Shown here in pieces: positions 1-10,702 of a stretch of 64,000 nt of DNA. The translations under genes were made by a program, and so were the position numbers. The DNA is from Streptomyces monashensis (lineage in GTDB: Bacteria > Actinomycetota > Actinomycetes > Streptomycetales > Streptomycetaceae). The stretch spans positions 1-64,000 of the forward strand of contig NZ_MLYO01000036.1 in assembly GCF_001866665.1 (NCBI RefSeq). Reading direction: 5' to 3'. Positions within the stretch are counted from its first letter, which is position 1. Each line of letters starts with the position of its first letter. Under the pieces are notes generated by a model. The model worked only from the letters and a program-made list of their open reading frames with translations. It was not told where the DNA came from and ran no database searches.

Positions 1-103
1 GGCAAGGGGCGCGCGGGTGGGCGGCCTGCTGAGTGGGTGGGGACCGGGCGGGCCGGTGGACAGGGGGCCGTGGCGGGCGAGGGGCAGGGGCTGCCCGGGC
101 GGA

Positions 104-129
104 CGTAAACGCTCGCGCAAGCGTTTACG
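104..129. promoter_or_regulatory. LacI-type operator upstream of the lacI-pfkB pair
   Basis: A perfect inverted repeat has arms CGTAAACGCT (104-113) and AGCGTTTACG (120-129) separated by 6 bases. The arms carry the AAACGCT/AGCGTTT core with a CG step that is typical of LacI-family operators. It lies about 90 bases before the repressor start, so autoregulation and control of the downstream sugar kinase are the likely roles. The repeat is seen directly; the binding protein is inferred. Confidence 0.65.
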
Positions 130-220
130 CGGAGCCGGTCGATGGGGTACGTTCCCGGCCGGAGCCCCCGCAGCAGGGGCCGGGAACGACTGGCCGCGTC
201 GGTTCAGGGAGGAAAAGTCG

Positions 221-1333
221 ATGGCCACCATGGCGGACGTCGCCCGTAGCGCCGGTGTCTCCGTGGCGACCGTCTCTCACGTCCTCAACGGCACGCGCCC
301 GGTGCTGCCGCACACCCGCCAGGCCGTGCTGGACGCCATCGACAGCCTCGGTTATACGCCCAACACTCTGGCCCGCTCCCTGGTGACCTCCCGTACCCGC
401 TCCATCGGGCTCGCCGTGTCGGCGATCAGCAATCCCTACTTCACGGAGATCCTCCAGGGCGTCGAGGCGGCCGCCCTGGAGGCGGGGTACAGCCTGCTCA
501 TCGCCGACCCGCACGACGATCCCGAGCACGAACGCAAGGTCGCCCAGCTGCTCCATGAGCGCCGCGTGGACGGCATGATCGTCGCTCCCTCCGCACGACC
601 CCACGACCTCGTCGGCTACCTCCGCCGCCACGCCGTCCCTACGGTGTTCCTCGACCGGGTGATCGACACGCCGGCCGGCGGTGACGAGGGTGCGACCCCC
701 GACGGGGGCACGTCGTGGTACGACCAGGTCTGTGCCGAGAGCACCGCTCCGACCGCCCGCCTCGTCACCCATCTCGCCGCCCTGGGCCACCGGCGGATCG
801 GCATGGTGGCGGGTATGCCCGGGCTGAGCACCACCGAAGAACGCGTCGCCGGCTATCGGGACGGACTCGTCGCCGCCGCTCTGGCGCACGACGAGCGGCT
901 CCTCGTGTCCGGCGACTCGGAGTCCGCCAGTGCCGAGCAGGCGACGACGGCCCTGCTCGCGCTGCCCGATCCACCCACGGCCCTGGTCACCGGCAACAAC
1001 GCGATGACCATCGGGGCACTGCGTGCACTACGCCGGCTGGGGCGATCCGTCCCGGACGACCTCGCCCTGTGCTGTTTCGACGACTTCGCCTGGGCCGATC
1101 TGTTCTCGCCCCGGCTCACCGCCGTAGCCCAGCCCAGCAGGGAACTGGGCGCCCAAGCCGTACGGGTGCTCCTGGACCGGCTGGGCGAGCCCCGGCGTCC
1201 GGCCCGGACGGTGCGGCTGGCGTGCACGTTCGCGCATCGCACGTCCTGCGGCTGCCCGGAACAGCCCGGCGCGGCCGGGAGACCCGAGCACCTCGAACCA
1301 TCCACGCTGTCCGAGAAGGGAACCGTCTCGTGA
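221..1333 (+). CDS. LacI-family transcriptional repressor
   Basis: This 370-aa protein is a sugar-responsive DNA-binding repressor. The N-terminus (MATMADVARSAGVSVATVSH) is the canonical LacI helix-turn-helix followed by the hinge region. A periplasmic-binding-protein-like ligand domain follows from about residue 60, with the family signature near IGLAVSAISNPYF. ATG 221 was chosen because AGGGAGG at 206-212 sits 8 bases upstream and homology begins there. A longer in-frame opening from position 17 would run through the operator-like palindrome at 104-129 and is low-complexity. The stop overlaps the GTG start of the PfkB kinase by four bases, so the two are co-translated. The inducer is probably the substrate of that kinase, but the sugar cannot be read from sequence. 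The C-terminus has an unusual short Cys-Gly-Cys stretch and a Pro/Glu-rich tail. Confidence 0.93.
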   Translation: MATMADVARSAGVSVATVSHVLNGTRPVLPHTRQAVLDAIDSLGYTPNTLARSLVTSRTRSIGLAVSAISNPYFTEILQGVEAAALEAGYSLLIADPHDDPEHERKVAQLLHERRVDGMIVAPSARPHDLVGYLRRHAVPTVFLDRVIDTPAGGDEGATPDGGTSWYDQVCAESTAPTARLVTHLAALGHRRIGMVAGMPGLSTTEERVAGYRDGLVAAALAHDERLLVSGDSESASAEQATTALLALPDPPTALVTGNNAMTIGALRALRRLGRSVPDDLALCCFDDFAWADLFSPRLTAVAQPSRELGAQAVRVLLDRLGEPRRPARTVRLACTFAHRTSCGCPEQPGAAGRPEHLEPSTLSEKGTVS

Positions 1334-2241
1334 TCGTCGTCGCCGGTGAGGCACTGATCGACCTGGTACCGCAGGGCCCCGGTGCCCTTGCGGACCTGAA
1401 GCCGGCGCTCGGCGGCGGCCCGTACAACACCGCCGTGGCGTTGGGCCGACTCGGCTCTCGCACCGCGTTCTGCTCGCGGACCTCGCACGACGCCTTCGGT
1501 GAGGCGCTGCTCGACGGGCTACGGCGGGCGGATGTCGAGGTCTCGGCCGTCCAGCGCGGGCCGGAGCCGACGACTCTCGCGGTGGCCACGCTCGACGCCG
1601 CCGGCTCCGCCGCGTACTCCTTCTATGTCGACGGCACCGCGGACCGTCTGTTCACCACGCCCGCCGCACTGCCTGCCGGCACGCGCGCGGTGTCGTTCGG
1701 CACCTGCTCGCTCGTCCTGGAACCGGGGGCGAGCGCCTACGAGGAGCTGATGCGCGCGGCGTCCGGGCAGAGGCTGTTCACGGCGCTCGATCCCAACATC
1801 CGGGCGGGACTGATCCCGGACGCGGACGCCTACCGGGCGCGTTTCAAGAGCTGGCTGCCCTCGGTGACGCTGCTGAAGCTGTCCGCGGAGGACGCGGCGT
1901 GGCTGGGCGGCACGCCGCGCGAGTGGCTGACCTCGGGACCGTCGGCCGTCGTGGTGACCCGGGGCGGGGAGGGTCTGACCGTGTTCACCCGGGACGGCGG
2001 GGAGTACTCCGTGCCGGGTGAGAAGGTCGCTGTGGTGGACACCATCGGCGCCGGTGACACGGTGAACGCGGCCTTGTTGCACGGGCTTTCCGCCCAGGAC
2101 GCGCTGTCCGCGGAAGCGCTCGCCGCCCTGGGGGCGCAGGGCTGGACACGGCTGTTGCGCTTCGCGGCACGGGCGGCGGCGATCACCTGCTCGCGGGCCG
2201 GGGCCGAGCCGCCTTGTGCGGCCGAGCTGGGTGAGTGGTGA
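1330..2241 (+). CDS. PfkB-family carbohydrate kinase (fructokinase-like)
   Basis: This 303-aa cytosolic sugar kinase of the ribokinase/PfkB family transfers phosphate from ATP to a sugar hydroxyl. The N-terminal glycine signature (GGGPYNTAVALGRLG, residues about 28-42) and the C-terminal DTIGAGDTVNAA box (about 237-248), which holds the catalytic Asp, are both intact. The length is normal for fructokinases and 2-keto-3-deoxygluconate kinases. Translation starts at GTG 1330, whose last bases form the stop of the lacI-type gene, so the pair is a tightly coupled two-gene operon. A strong intrinsic terminator follows at 2341-2382. No transporter gene is adjacent, so the sugar must enter by a system encoded elsewhere. 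Fructokinase is the best guess from the sequence pattern; substrate specificity is unproven. Confidence 0.88.
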   Translation: MIVVAGEALIDLVPQGPGALADLKPALGGGPYNTAVALGRLGSRTAFCSRTSHDAFGEALLDGLRRADVEVSAVQRGPEPTTLAVATLDAAGSAAYSFYVDGTADRLFTTPAALPAGTRAVSFGTCSLVLEPGASAYEELMRAASGQRLFTALDPNIRAGLIPDADAYRARFKSWLPSVTLLKLSAEDAAWLGGTPREWLTSGPSAVVVTRGGEGLTVFTRDGGEYSVPGEKVAVVDTIGAGDTVNAALLHGLSAQDALSAEALAALGAQGWTRLLRFAARAAAITCSRAGAEPPCAAELGEW

Positions 2242-2340
2242 ACGCCTTTTCTTCTCTGTGCTGTTGCCAAGGTGCGGCCGGGACTGTGGTGCACGGGGCC
2301 CTTGCTGCACCGCGGAACCGGGCTGGCTGATGGATGAACG

Positions 2341-2382
2341 AACGGCGCCCCGCGGGGAGTTCCCGCGGGGCGCCGTTTTTTT
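2341..2382 (+). terminator. Intrinsic terminator between the sugar kinase gene and uvrA
   Basis: A perfect 16-bp stem (AACGGCGCCCCGCGGG at 2341-2356 with its complement at 2362-2377) closes a 5-base loop, and the sequence runs on into a block of seven T residues on the + strand. It ends the lacI-pfkB transcript and probably also stops uvrA transcripts arriving from the other side, since uvrA ends at 2415. Confidence 0.9.
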
Positions 2383-2414
2383 GATATTACGTCAGCCCAT
2401 GACGTGATGTGGTG

Positions 2415-5450
<3,036 letters not shown>

Positions 5451-5506
5451 GCCGGTCCGCACCTTTCTTGAGAGAAGTGACAGGGGCGGGGCCCCCGTGC
5501 TTCTTC

Positions 5507-5529
5507 AGACTAGGGGGAGCCACTGACAA
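5507..5529 (-). promoter_or_regulatory. RecA-NDp/PafBC-type DNA-damage promoter of uvrA
   Basis: On the minus strand the sequence reads TTGTCAGTG (5529-5521), eight bases, then TAGTCT (5512-5507). This is an exact match to the TTGTCRGTG-N8-TANNNT element known for LexA-independent damage-inducible genes in mycobacteria and Streptomyces. The predicted transcription start near 5500 leaves a leader of about 50 bases before the uvrA GTG. Confidence 0.85.
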
Positions 5530-5601
5530 CGTCGGTCGGATTGCCCGGTTGCATAACAACCCCCGGCCATCCAGCATGCCCGACGCCGCTCTCGACGATA
5601 T

Positions 5602-5611
5602 AGCACGTGCT
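5602..5611. repeat. AGCACGTGCT palindrome between uvrA and the MDMPI gene
   Basis: A perfect 10-bp palindrome lies about 65 bases upstream of the MDMPI-like gene. A second inverted repeat, GGTTG-N5-CAACC, lies at 5547-5561 in the same divergent region. Either could be a regulator site for the rightward gene. No regulator is assigned. Confidence 0.35.
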
Positions 5612-5675
5612 TTCGATTTGCGGACGAGCTTCACCACCTTCACCCAAAGGTGTGGCGGGGGCTAGGGTCAGGTTC

Positions 5676-6362
5676 ATGACCGATCACGCTCATGACCTGG
5701 CATGTGTACGTGAAGCGACCGAACGGCTCCTCACCGCGGTCGTCGAACTGGACAACGCTTCGCTCGCCGAGCCGTCACGGCTTTCGGGCTGGAGCCGCGG
5801 GCACGTCCTCGCCCACCTCGCCCGCAACGCGGACGCGCTCGTGAATGTTCTGGAAGGCCGGCCGATGTACGCGAGTGCCGAGGTACGCGACGCAGACATC
5901 GAACGCGACGCCCCGCGCCCCCTCGACGTCCAGCTCGCCGACCTGCGCGAGAGCGCGGCCCGCCTCCAGGCGCTGGGGGACGCGCCGGCGGACTGGTCGC
6001 GCACCGTCGAGCTGCGCAACGGGGTCACCGACTCCGCGTCCCGGGTGCCGTTCCGCCGGTGGGCCGAGGTGGACCTGCACCACGTGGACCTCGGGATCGG
6101 GTACGAGCTGGAGGATCTCCCGGCCGAGTTCACCGAGCGGGAGATCGACTTTTTGGCGCAGCGCTTCGCCGGGCACAAGGACGTCCCGCCGACCGGCCTG
6201 TCCGCCGGGGACGGCCGGAACTGGACCACGGGCGGCGGCGGCGACGGCGCACCGGTCACGGCCGCGGGCACGCCCGCCGACCTGCTGGGCTGGCTCGCCG
6301 GGCGGCGCGACGGCTCCGGCCTGACCACGGACGGCACGCTGCCGAAGCTGCCTCCGCTGTAG
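5676..6362 (+). CDS. Maleylpyruvate isomerase family mycothiol-dependent enzyme (DinB/MDMPI fold)
   Basis: This 228-aa cytosolic protein of the mycothiol-dependent maleylpyruvate isomerase family has a four-helix DinB-like metal-binding fold. The GWSRGHVLAHLARNADAL stretch (about residues 35-52) supplies the first metal-ligand histidine. The VDLHHVDLG stretch near residue 130 supplies the later His/Asp ligands. The C-terminus has the usual MDMPI_C-type extension ending in a low-complexity Gly/Ala segment. ATG 5676 was chosen because homology starts at MTDHAHDL; the reading frame upstream is open but unrelated. The gene diverges from uvrA and is followed after 45 bases by an MBL hydrolase on the same strand. 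The pairing suggests a shared thiol or detoxification role (the MBL protein resembles glyoxalase II). The exact substrate is unknown, since few members of this family are true maleylpyruvate isomerases. Confidence 0.88.
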   Translation: MTDHAHDLACVREATERLLTAVVELDNASLAEPSRLSGWSRGHVLAHLARNADALVNVLEGRPMYASAEVRDADIERDAPRPLDVQLADLRESAARLQALGDAPADWSRTVELRNGVTDSASRVPFRRWAEVDLHHVDLGIGYELEDLPAEFTEREIDFLAQRFAGHKDVPPTGLSAGDGRNWTTGGGGDGAPVTAAGTPADLLGWLAGRRDGSGLTTDGTLPKLPPL

Positions 6363-6407
6363 ACCGACGGCGGTCCGCAAGCCCCGCCCCGCTATAGGCT
6401 GATCACC

Positions 6408-7064
6408 ATGACGTACACGGGAGAGGTCAAGGTCGGCGGACCGGCGGACGTGCACGAGCTGAAAGACCTGATGATCACGAAGATCGCGGTCGGCCCGATG
6501 GACAACAACGCCTATCTGCTGCGCTGCCGCGCCACCGACGAGCAGCTTCTGGTCGACGCCGCCAACGAGGCGGAGGCACTCCTCGGCATGATCGGTGACG
6601 ACGGCATCGCGTCCGTCGTCACCACCCATCGGCACGGCGATCACTGGCAGGCGCTGGCCGCGGTCGTCGCGGCCACGGGCGCGCGTACGTACGCGGGCCG
6701 CGAGGACGCTCCCGGCATTCCGGTGCCCACCGACGTGCTCGTGGACGACGGCGATGTCATCAGGGTGGGCAACGTGGAACTGATCGCGCGGCACCTGGTC
6801 GGGCACACCCCGGGTTCGATCGCTCTGGTCTACGACGACCCGCACGGCCACCCGCACGTCTTCACCGGCGACTGCCTCTTCCCTGGCGGCGTCGGCAACA
6901 CGCACAAGGATCCGGGGGCCTTCGCCAGCCTCATCCACGACGTGGAGACGAAAATCTTCGACGTGCTGCCCGACGAGACCTGGGTGTATCCCGGGCACGG
7001 CAAGGACACCACGCTGGGCGCGGAGCGGCCGCAGTTGCCGGAGTGGCACGCGCGCGGGTGGTGA
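6408..7064 (+). CDS. MBL-fold metallo-hydrolase (glyoxalase II-like)
   Basis: This 218-aa metallo-beta-lactamase fold hydrolase has the binuclear metal motif THRHGDHWQAL (about residues 67-77), a later His in GHTPGS, and the Asp in FTGDCLFPGGVG. The PGHGKDTT segment near the C-terminus gives the last histidine. The architecture and length are those of the glyoxalase II/hydroxyacylglutathione-hydrolase-like group, which in mycothiol-using actinobacteria probably acts on mycothiol or other thioesters. It starts at ATG 6408, 45 bases after the MDMPI-like gene, and is probably co-transcribed with it. A GC-rich hairpin follows at 7130-7164. Function beyond thioester or lactone hydrolysis cannot be assigned. 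Confidence 0.9.
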   Translation: MTYTGEVKVGGPADVHELKDLMITKIAVGPMDNNAYLLRCRATDEQLLVDAANEAEALLGMIGDDGIASVVTTHRHGDHWQALAAVVAATGARTYAGREDAPGIPVPTDVLVDDGDVIRVGNVELIARHLVGHTPGSIALVYDDPHGHPHVFTGDCLFPGGVGNTHKDPGAFASLIHDVETKIFDVLPDETWVYPGHGKDTTLGAERPQLPEWHARGW

Positions 7065-7129
7065 AGCGCGGCATCCTGGAGACCGAGCGCGCCACGGTCC
7101 ATCGCGCGCTCCATGGCACGGAGTTCGCA

Positions 7130-7175
7130 CGCCGGGCGCGCACATCTCTCGCATGCGCCCGGCGCGCTTTCTCTT
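7130..7175 (+). terminator. Probable terminator after the MBL hydrolase
   Basis: A perfect 10-bp stem has arms CGCCGGGCGC (7130-7139) and GCGCCCGGCG (7155-7164) around a 15-base loop, followed by a pyrimidine-rich stretch with short T runs. The weak U tract is normal for streptomycete terminators. Confidence 0.6.
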
Positions 7176-7186
7176 GCGCGCGCCCC

Positions 7187-7203
7187 GTGTGAACGCTTCA
7201 CAC
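7187..7203. promoter_or_regulatory. Operator-like palindrome upstream of the ABC importer
   Basis: GTGTGAA-CGC-TTCACAC is a perfect 7-bp inverted repeat with a 3-base centre. A further TTCACAC half-site lies at 7373-7379, closer to the importer gene. Both lie in the 396-base region 7065-7460, which otherwise contains only the terminator hairpin and no gene. A regulator of the downstream ABC operon is the most likely ligand. Confidence 0.5.
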
Positions 7204-7460
7204 GCGCCGGATCCCTACGCACGCTCCCGGGCGATGCCGCCATGCGGTCAACTGGTGGCAGTACCGCGCAGGCCGACGGCTCCTGTGCGGAAGGGCCGCC
7301 GGTCTTCCCACCCCGCCCCTTGACCGGCGGCCCAGGCCTGTGACACTCGCATGGCAAGATGCGCGGGAGATGTTCACACAGCCGCAACACCCGTTCCCAC
7401 CATGCGGACAGTTACCGCTGTGACCTGGACAAACGCCGGGTTCGCTGCCAATCTCCGGCC

Positions 7461-8345
7461 ATGCATCCTGCCCCTCGCACCCTGCGCCACGCGGTGGTCG
7501 CCGCCACCGTAGCCCTGCTCGCCACCGCTGTCGGCTGTGCTCCGCAACCCGACGGGAAGGCGTCGGCCCCTGCGTCCGGATCGGCCGCGAAGAGCTGTGC
7601 CCCGGGCAAGTTGGCCACCAGAACGTCCGGAAAGCTCACGATCGCGACGGACGAACCGGCTTACGAGCCCTGGTTCCAGGACGACAAGCCCGCCGACGGC
7701 AAGGGCTTCGAGTCGTCGATCGCCTATGCCGTGGCCAAGCAGCTCGGATACGGCAAGAACGCGGTCGTGTGGCAGAGCGTGCCGTTCAACAAGGCGTTCG
7801 CGCCCGGCGTGAAGACCTTCGACTTCGACATCAACCAGGTGTCGATCAGCGACGAGCGCAAGAAGGCCGTGGACTTCTCCTCCGGCTACTACGACGTGCG
7901 CCAGGCGGTGATCGCCCTGAAGGGCAGCAAGGCGGCCAAGGCGTCGAGCATCGCGGATCTGAAGGGCCTCAAGCTGGGCGCCCAGGTGGGCACCACGAGC
8001 CTGGACTACATCACCGACGTGGTGAAGCCGAAGCAGGAGGCCGCCGCGTTCGCCAAGAACGACCAGGCCAAGTCCGCGCTGAAGAACGGCCAGGTGGACG
8101 CCATCGTGGTCGATCTGCCCACCGCGTTCTACATCACCTCGGCCGAGGTGACGGACGCGAAGATCGTCGGCCAGTTCGAGAACCGGGGCGGCACACCCGA
8201 GCAGTTCGGGCTGGTGCTGGACAAGGGCAGCGCGCTGACCCCGTGCGTGAGCGGCGCCGTCGACGCCCTGCGCAAGGACGGCACACTGGCCCGGCTCGAG
8301 AAGCAGTGGCTCTCGGACGCCGTCGACGCCCCAGTGCTCAAGTGA
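7461..8345 (+). CDS. ABC transporter substrate-binding lipoprotein (amino-acid type)
   Basis: This 294-aa extracellular solute-binding protein of family 3 (polar amino acids, glutamate/glutamine type) captures substrate for the permease and ATPase encoded next. The N-terminus has a basic start, a hydrophobic core and the lipobox TAVGC (Cys about residue 26), so the mature protein is lipid-anchored outside the membrane. The SBP_bac_3 domain begins at KLTIATDEPAYEPW and shows the typical FDFDINQVSIS and DAIVVDLPTAFY segments. ATG 7461 was chosen because it places the signal peptide directly at the N-terminus; an upstream in-frame extension has no signal character. The downstream permease starts 50 bases later. 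The substrate is inferred only by family. Confidence 0.93.
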   Translation: MHPAPRTLRHAVVAATVALLATAVGCAPQPDGKASAPASGSAAKSCAPGKLATRTSGKLTIATDEPAYEPWFQDDKPADGKGFESSIAYAVAKQLGYGKNAVVWQSVPFNKAFAPGVKTFDFDINQVSISDERKKAVDFSSGYYDVRQAVIALKGSKAAKASSIADLKGLKLGAQVGTTSLDYITDVVKPKQEAAAFAKNDQAKSALKNGQVDAIVVDLPTAFYITSAEVTDAKIVGQFENRGGTPEQFGLVLDKGSALTPCVSGAVDALRKDGTLARLEKQWLSDAVDAPVLK

Positions 8346-8395
8346 CGGTCACCAAGGGCGGGTCGGCCCCGGAAGGAGCCGACGGCAAGGGAGAC

Positions 8396-9256
8396 ATGAC
8401 CGGCGACGACAACTACGTGCTCTCCGAACGGCGTTTGGAGCGCGAACGGCACAAACGCGCGCGTGCGCGGCGCGCCACGGCCGTCGCATCGCTCTCGACG
8501 CTCGTCACCGCTGTCGTGCTCTACCTCGTCGTCGTGAACGCACCGGGCTGGCCGCGCACCAAGGAGACGTTCTTCAGCGCGCAGTACGCGCGCGAGGCGC
8601 TGCCCAAAGTCCTCGAAGGGCTGTGGCTGAACGTCCGTCTGCTGGTGATCTGCGGCGCCGCCGTCCTGGTCCTCGGCATGGTGATCGCCATCGCGCGCAC
8701 CCTGCGCGGCCCGGTGTTCTTCCCGCTGCGCGTGCTGGCGGCGGCGTACACCGACTTCTTCCGCGGCCTTCCGCTGATCATCAACCTGATGATCGTGGTC
8801 CTGGGCGTACCGGCGCTGCGTCTTCAGGGCGTGACGGTCGATCCGGTGCTGCTCGGCGGTACCGCGCTGACGCTCACGTACTCGGCGTACGTGGCGGAGG
8901 TGTTCCGCGCCGGCATCGAGTCCGTGCACCCCTCTCAGCTCGCCGCGGCCCGCTCTCTGGGCCTGACCAACCGGCAGGCGCTGCGCCACGTCGTGCTGCC
9001 GCAAGCGGTGCGCCGTCAGGTCCCGCCGCTGCTCAACGACCTGGTGTCGCTCCAGAAGGACACCGGTCTGGTGTCGATCGGCGGCGCGGTGGACGCCGTC
9101 CGGGCGGCCGACATCATCGTGGGCCGCAGTCTGAACTACACGCCGTACATCGTCGCCGGGCTGGTGTTCGTGGCGCTGACCATTCCGATGACCCGCTTCA
9201 CGGACTGGGTGACGGCCCGGATGGACCGGCGGCGGGCCCAGGGAGGATCCCTATGA
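8396..9256 (+). CDS. Amino-acid ABC transporter permease (HisM/GlnP family)
   Basis: This 286-aa integral membrane permease has a cytoplasmic Arg-rich N-terminus, one early membrane span (about residues 30-50) and a five-span BPD_transp_1 core. The EAA loop that docks the ATPase is present at EVFRAGIESVHPSQLAAARS with the following GLTNRQALRHVVLPQA. ATG 8396 is preceded by AAGGGAG (8387-8393) and, further up, GGAAGGAG (8371-8378). An alternative GTG at 8342 would overlap the preceding stop but has no ribosome site. A single permease gene implies a homodimer. The stop overlaps the next ATG (ATGA). Confidence 0.92.
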   Translation: MTGDDNYVLSERRLERERHKRARARRATAVASLSTLVTAVVLYLVVVNAPGWPRTKETFFSAQYAREALPKVLEGLWLNVRLLVICGAAVLVLGMVIAIARTLRGPVFFPLRVLAAAYTDFFRGLPLIINLMIVVLGVPALRLQGVTVDPVLLGGTALTLTYSAYVAEVFRAGIESVHPSQLAAARSLGLTNRQALRHVVLPQAVRRQVPPLLNDLVSLQKDTGLVSIGGAVDAVRAADIIVGRSLNYTPYIVAGLVFVALTIPMTRFTDWVTARMDRRRAQGGSL

Positions 9257-10005
9257 GCGACGCTCCCGTGCTGCGCATGGAGTCCGTCCGCAAGACCTTC
9301 GCCGGCTCCGTCGTCCTGCGCGATGTCGGCCTGGAGGTCGCCCCGCACACGGTGACCGCCCTGATCGGCGCCTCCGGTTCGGGCAAGTCGACGCTGCTGC
9401 GCTGCGCCAATCTCCTGGAGGAGATCGACGACGGCGCGATCTGGCTGGACGGCGAGGAGATCACCGATCCGCGCGTCGACCAGGACGCGGTGCGGCGCAG
9501 GATCGGCGTCGTCTTCCAGGCGTACAACCTCTTCCCGCACATGACCGTGCTGGACAACGTGACGCTGGCGCCGCGTCGGGTGCACGGCGTCCCCCGCGAG
9601 GAGGCCGAGGAACGCGCCAGAGGGCTGCTGGAGCGCCTCGGACTGGGCGACAAGGCAACGGCCTACCCCGACCGGCTCAGCGGCGGTCAGCAACAGCGCG
9701 TGGCGATCGTGCGGGCCCTCGCCGTGCGGCCCCGGCTGTTGCTGCTGGACGAGATCACGGCGGCACTCGACCCCGAACTCGTCGGCGAGGTACTCGAGGT
9801 GGTCCGCGGCCTCAAGGACGACGGCATGACCATGGTCCTGGCGACGCACGAGATGGGTTTCGCGCGGGACGTCGCCGACCAGGTCTGTTTTCTGGACGGC
9901 GGTGTCGTGCTGGAGCGCGGCACCGCCGAAGAGGTCTTCGGCGATCCGCAGCAGGAGCGCACGCGGCGCTTTCTGCGGCGCGTCGTGGAGGCCGGGCGCC
10001 TGTGA
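9253..10005 (+). CDS. Amino-acid ABC transporter ATP-binding protein
   Basis: This 250-aa ATPase of the polar amino-acid uptake family drives import with the upstream permease and lipoprotein. It has Walker A GASGSGKS (about residues 39-46), Q-loop VVFQAYNLFPHM, signature LSGGQQQRV, Walker B LLLLDE and the H-switch ATHEMGF. The residue after the Walker B DE is Ile (DEIT) where most family members have Pro (DEPT), a small departure also seen in some actinobacterial homologues. ATG 9253 overlaps the permease stop and has GGGAGGA at 9241-9247. It is the last gene of the operon; a hairpin follows at 10029-10053. Confidence 0.95.
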   Translation: MSDAPVLRMESVRKTFAGSVVLRDVGLEVAPHTVTALIGASGSGKSTLLRCANLLEEIDDGAIWLDGEEITDPRVDQDAVRRRIGVVFQAYNLFPHMTVLDNVTLAPRRVHGVPREEAEERARGLLERLGLGDKATAYPDRLSGGQQQRVAIVRALAVRPRLLLLDEITAALDPELVGEVLEVVRGLKDDGMTMVLATHEMGFARDVADQVCFLDGGVVLERGTAEEVFGDPQQERTRRFLRRVVEAGRL

Positions 10006-10028
10006 GGACGTAGCACGACGACCGGCGG

Positions 10029-10053
10029 GCGGCCACCACGCGCGCGTGGCCGC
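10029..10053. terminator. Hairpin between convergent ABC ATPase gene and aroQ
   Basis: An 8-bp stem (GCGGCCAC / GTGGCCGC) encloses a CG-rich loop. The centre is one of the CACGCGCGCGTG palindromes repeated in the window. It lies exactly in the gap between two convergent stops, so it probably terminates both transcripts. There is no T run on either side. Confidence 0.5.
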
Positions 10054-10526
10054 TACGCCTCGTCCTGCGCGGCCCCCAGCAGGGCCGCGACCCGCTCGAC
10101 GCCGAAGGCGTAGCCCTGGACGCCGCAGCCCGCGATCACGCCGTCGGCGCGCAGCGAGACGTAGGAGTGATGCCGGAACGACTCGCGCTGGTGGATGTTG
10201 GAGATGTGCACCTCCAGGACTGGCAGGCCGTCGCAGGTGTTGAGTGCGTCCAGAATCGCGACCGACGTGTGGGAGTAGGCGGCGGGGTTGATGACAATCC
10301 CGCAGTGGTTCAGGCGTGCCTCGTGGATCCAGTCGACCAGTTCGCCCTCGTGGTTGGACTGCCGGAAGTCCACCGTGCCCCCGTGCGCGGCCGCCGCCTT
10401 GGCGCACAGCGCCTCCACGTCGGCCAGCGTGTCCTTGCCGTAGATCTCGGGCTGGCGCTGGCCGAGCAGGTTGAGGTTGGGCCCGTTGAGGATCATGATC
10501 GGGGCGTTGGCCAGGGTGCGGGGCAC
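10053..10526 (-). CDS. aroQ: Type II 3-dehydroquinate dehydratase
   Basis: This 157-aa enzyme converts 3-dehydroquinate to 3-dehydroshikimate in aromatic amino-acid biosynthesis, or in quinate breakdown. It is the small type II class that forms a dodecamer. The active-site loop ILNGPNLNLLGQRQPEIYG (about residues 12-30) contains the catalytic Tyr29 and the mobile-loop Arg. EVHISNIHQRE contains the catalytic His (about residue 107). The length equals the well-studied S. coelicolor enzyme. It faces the ABC operon and diverges from an MHS-family transporter 176 bases away. That pairing hints at uptake of a shikimate-pathway metabolite but does not prove it. Confidence 0.97.
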   Translation of the reverse strand: MPRTLANAPIMILNGPNLNLLGQRQPEIYGKDTLADVEALCAKAAAAHGGTVDFRQSNHEGELVDWIHEARLNHCGIVINPAAYSHTSVAILDALNTCDGLPVLEVHISNIHQRESFRHHSYVSLRADGVIAGCGVQGYAFGVERVAALLGAAQDEA

Positions 10527-10702
10527 GGTTCCTCCGGTCCGTTCGGGGCGGTGCGTCGACGACCGCCGCTCGCACCCGGTCTATCACGGTGGCCACGGCG
10601 GACGACGCACCGTGTGCGCCGTCGCCTCGGCGCTCACTCCGGCGACTTGAGCACCCCCATGCGCCCCCGTAACCCCTGATCATCGGGGGTAGTTGACGCA
10701 GC

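Noticed and set aside
17..220. An N-terminal extension of the LacI regulator from position 17
   Set aside because: It would place the operator-like palindrome inside the coding sequence and has Gly/Arg-rich non-homologous residues. ATG 221 has a good ribosome site and begins the conserved helix-turn-helix.
5463..5675. A LexA (SOS) box for uvrA
   Set aside because: No GAAC-N4-GTTC-type palindrome is present upstream of uvrA. The RecA-NDp motif explains damage control.
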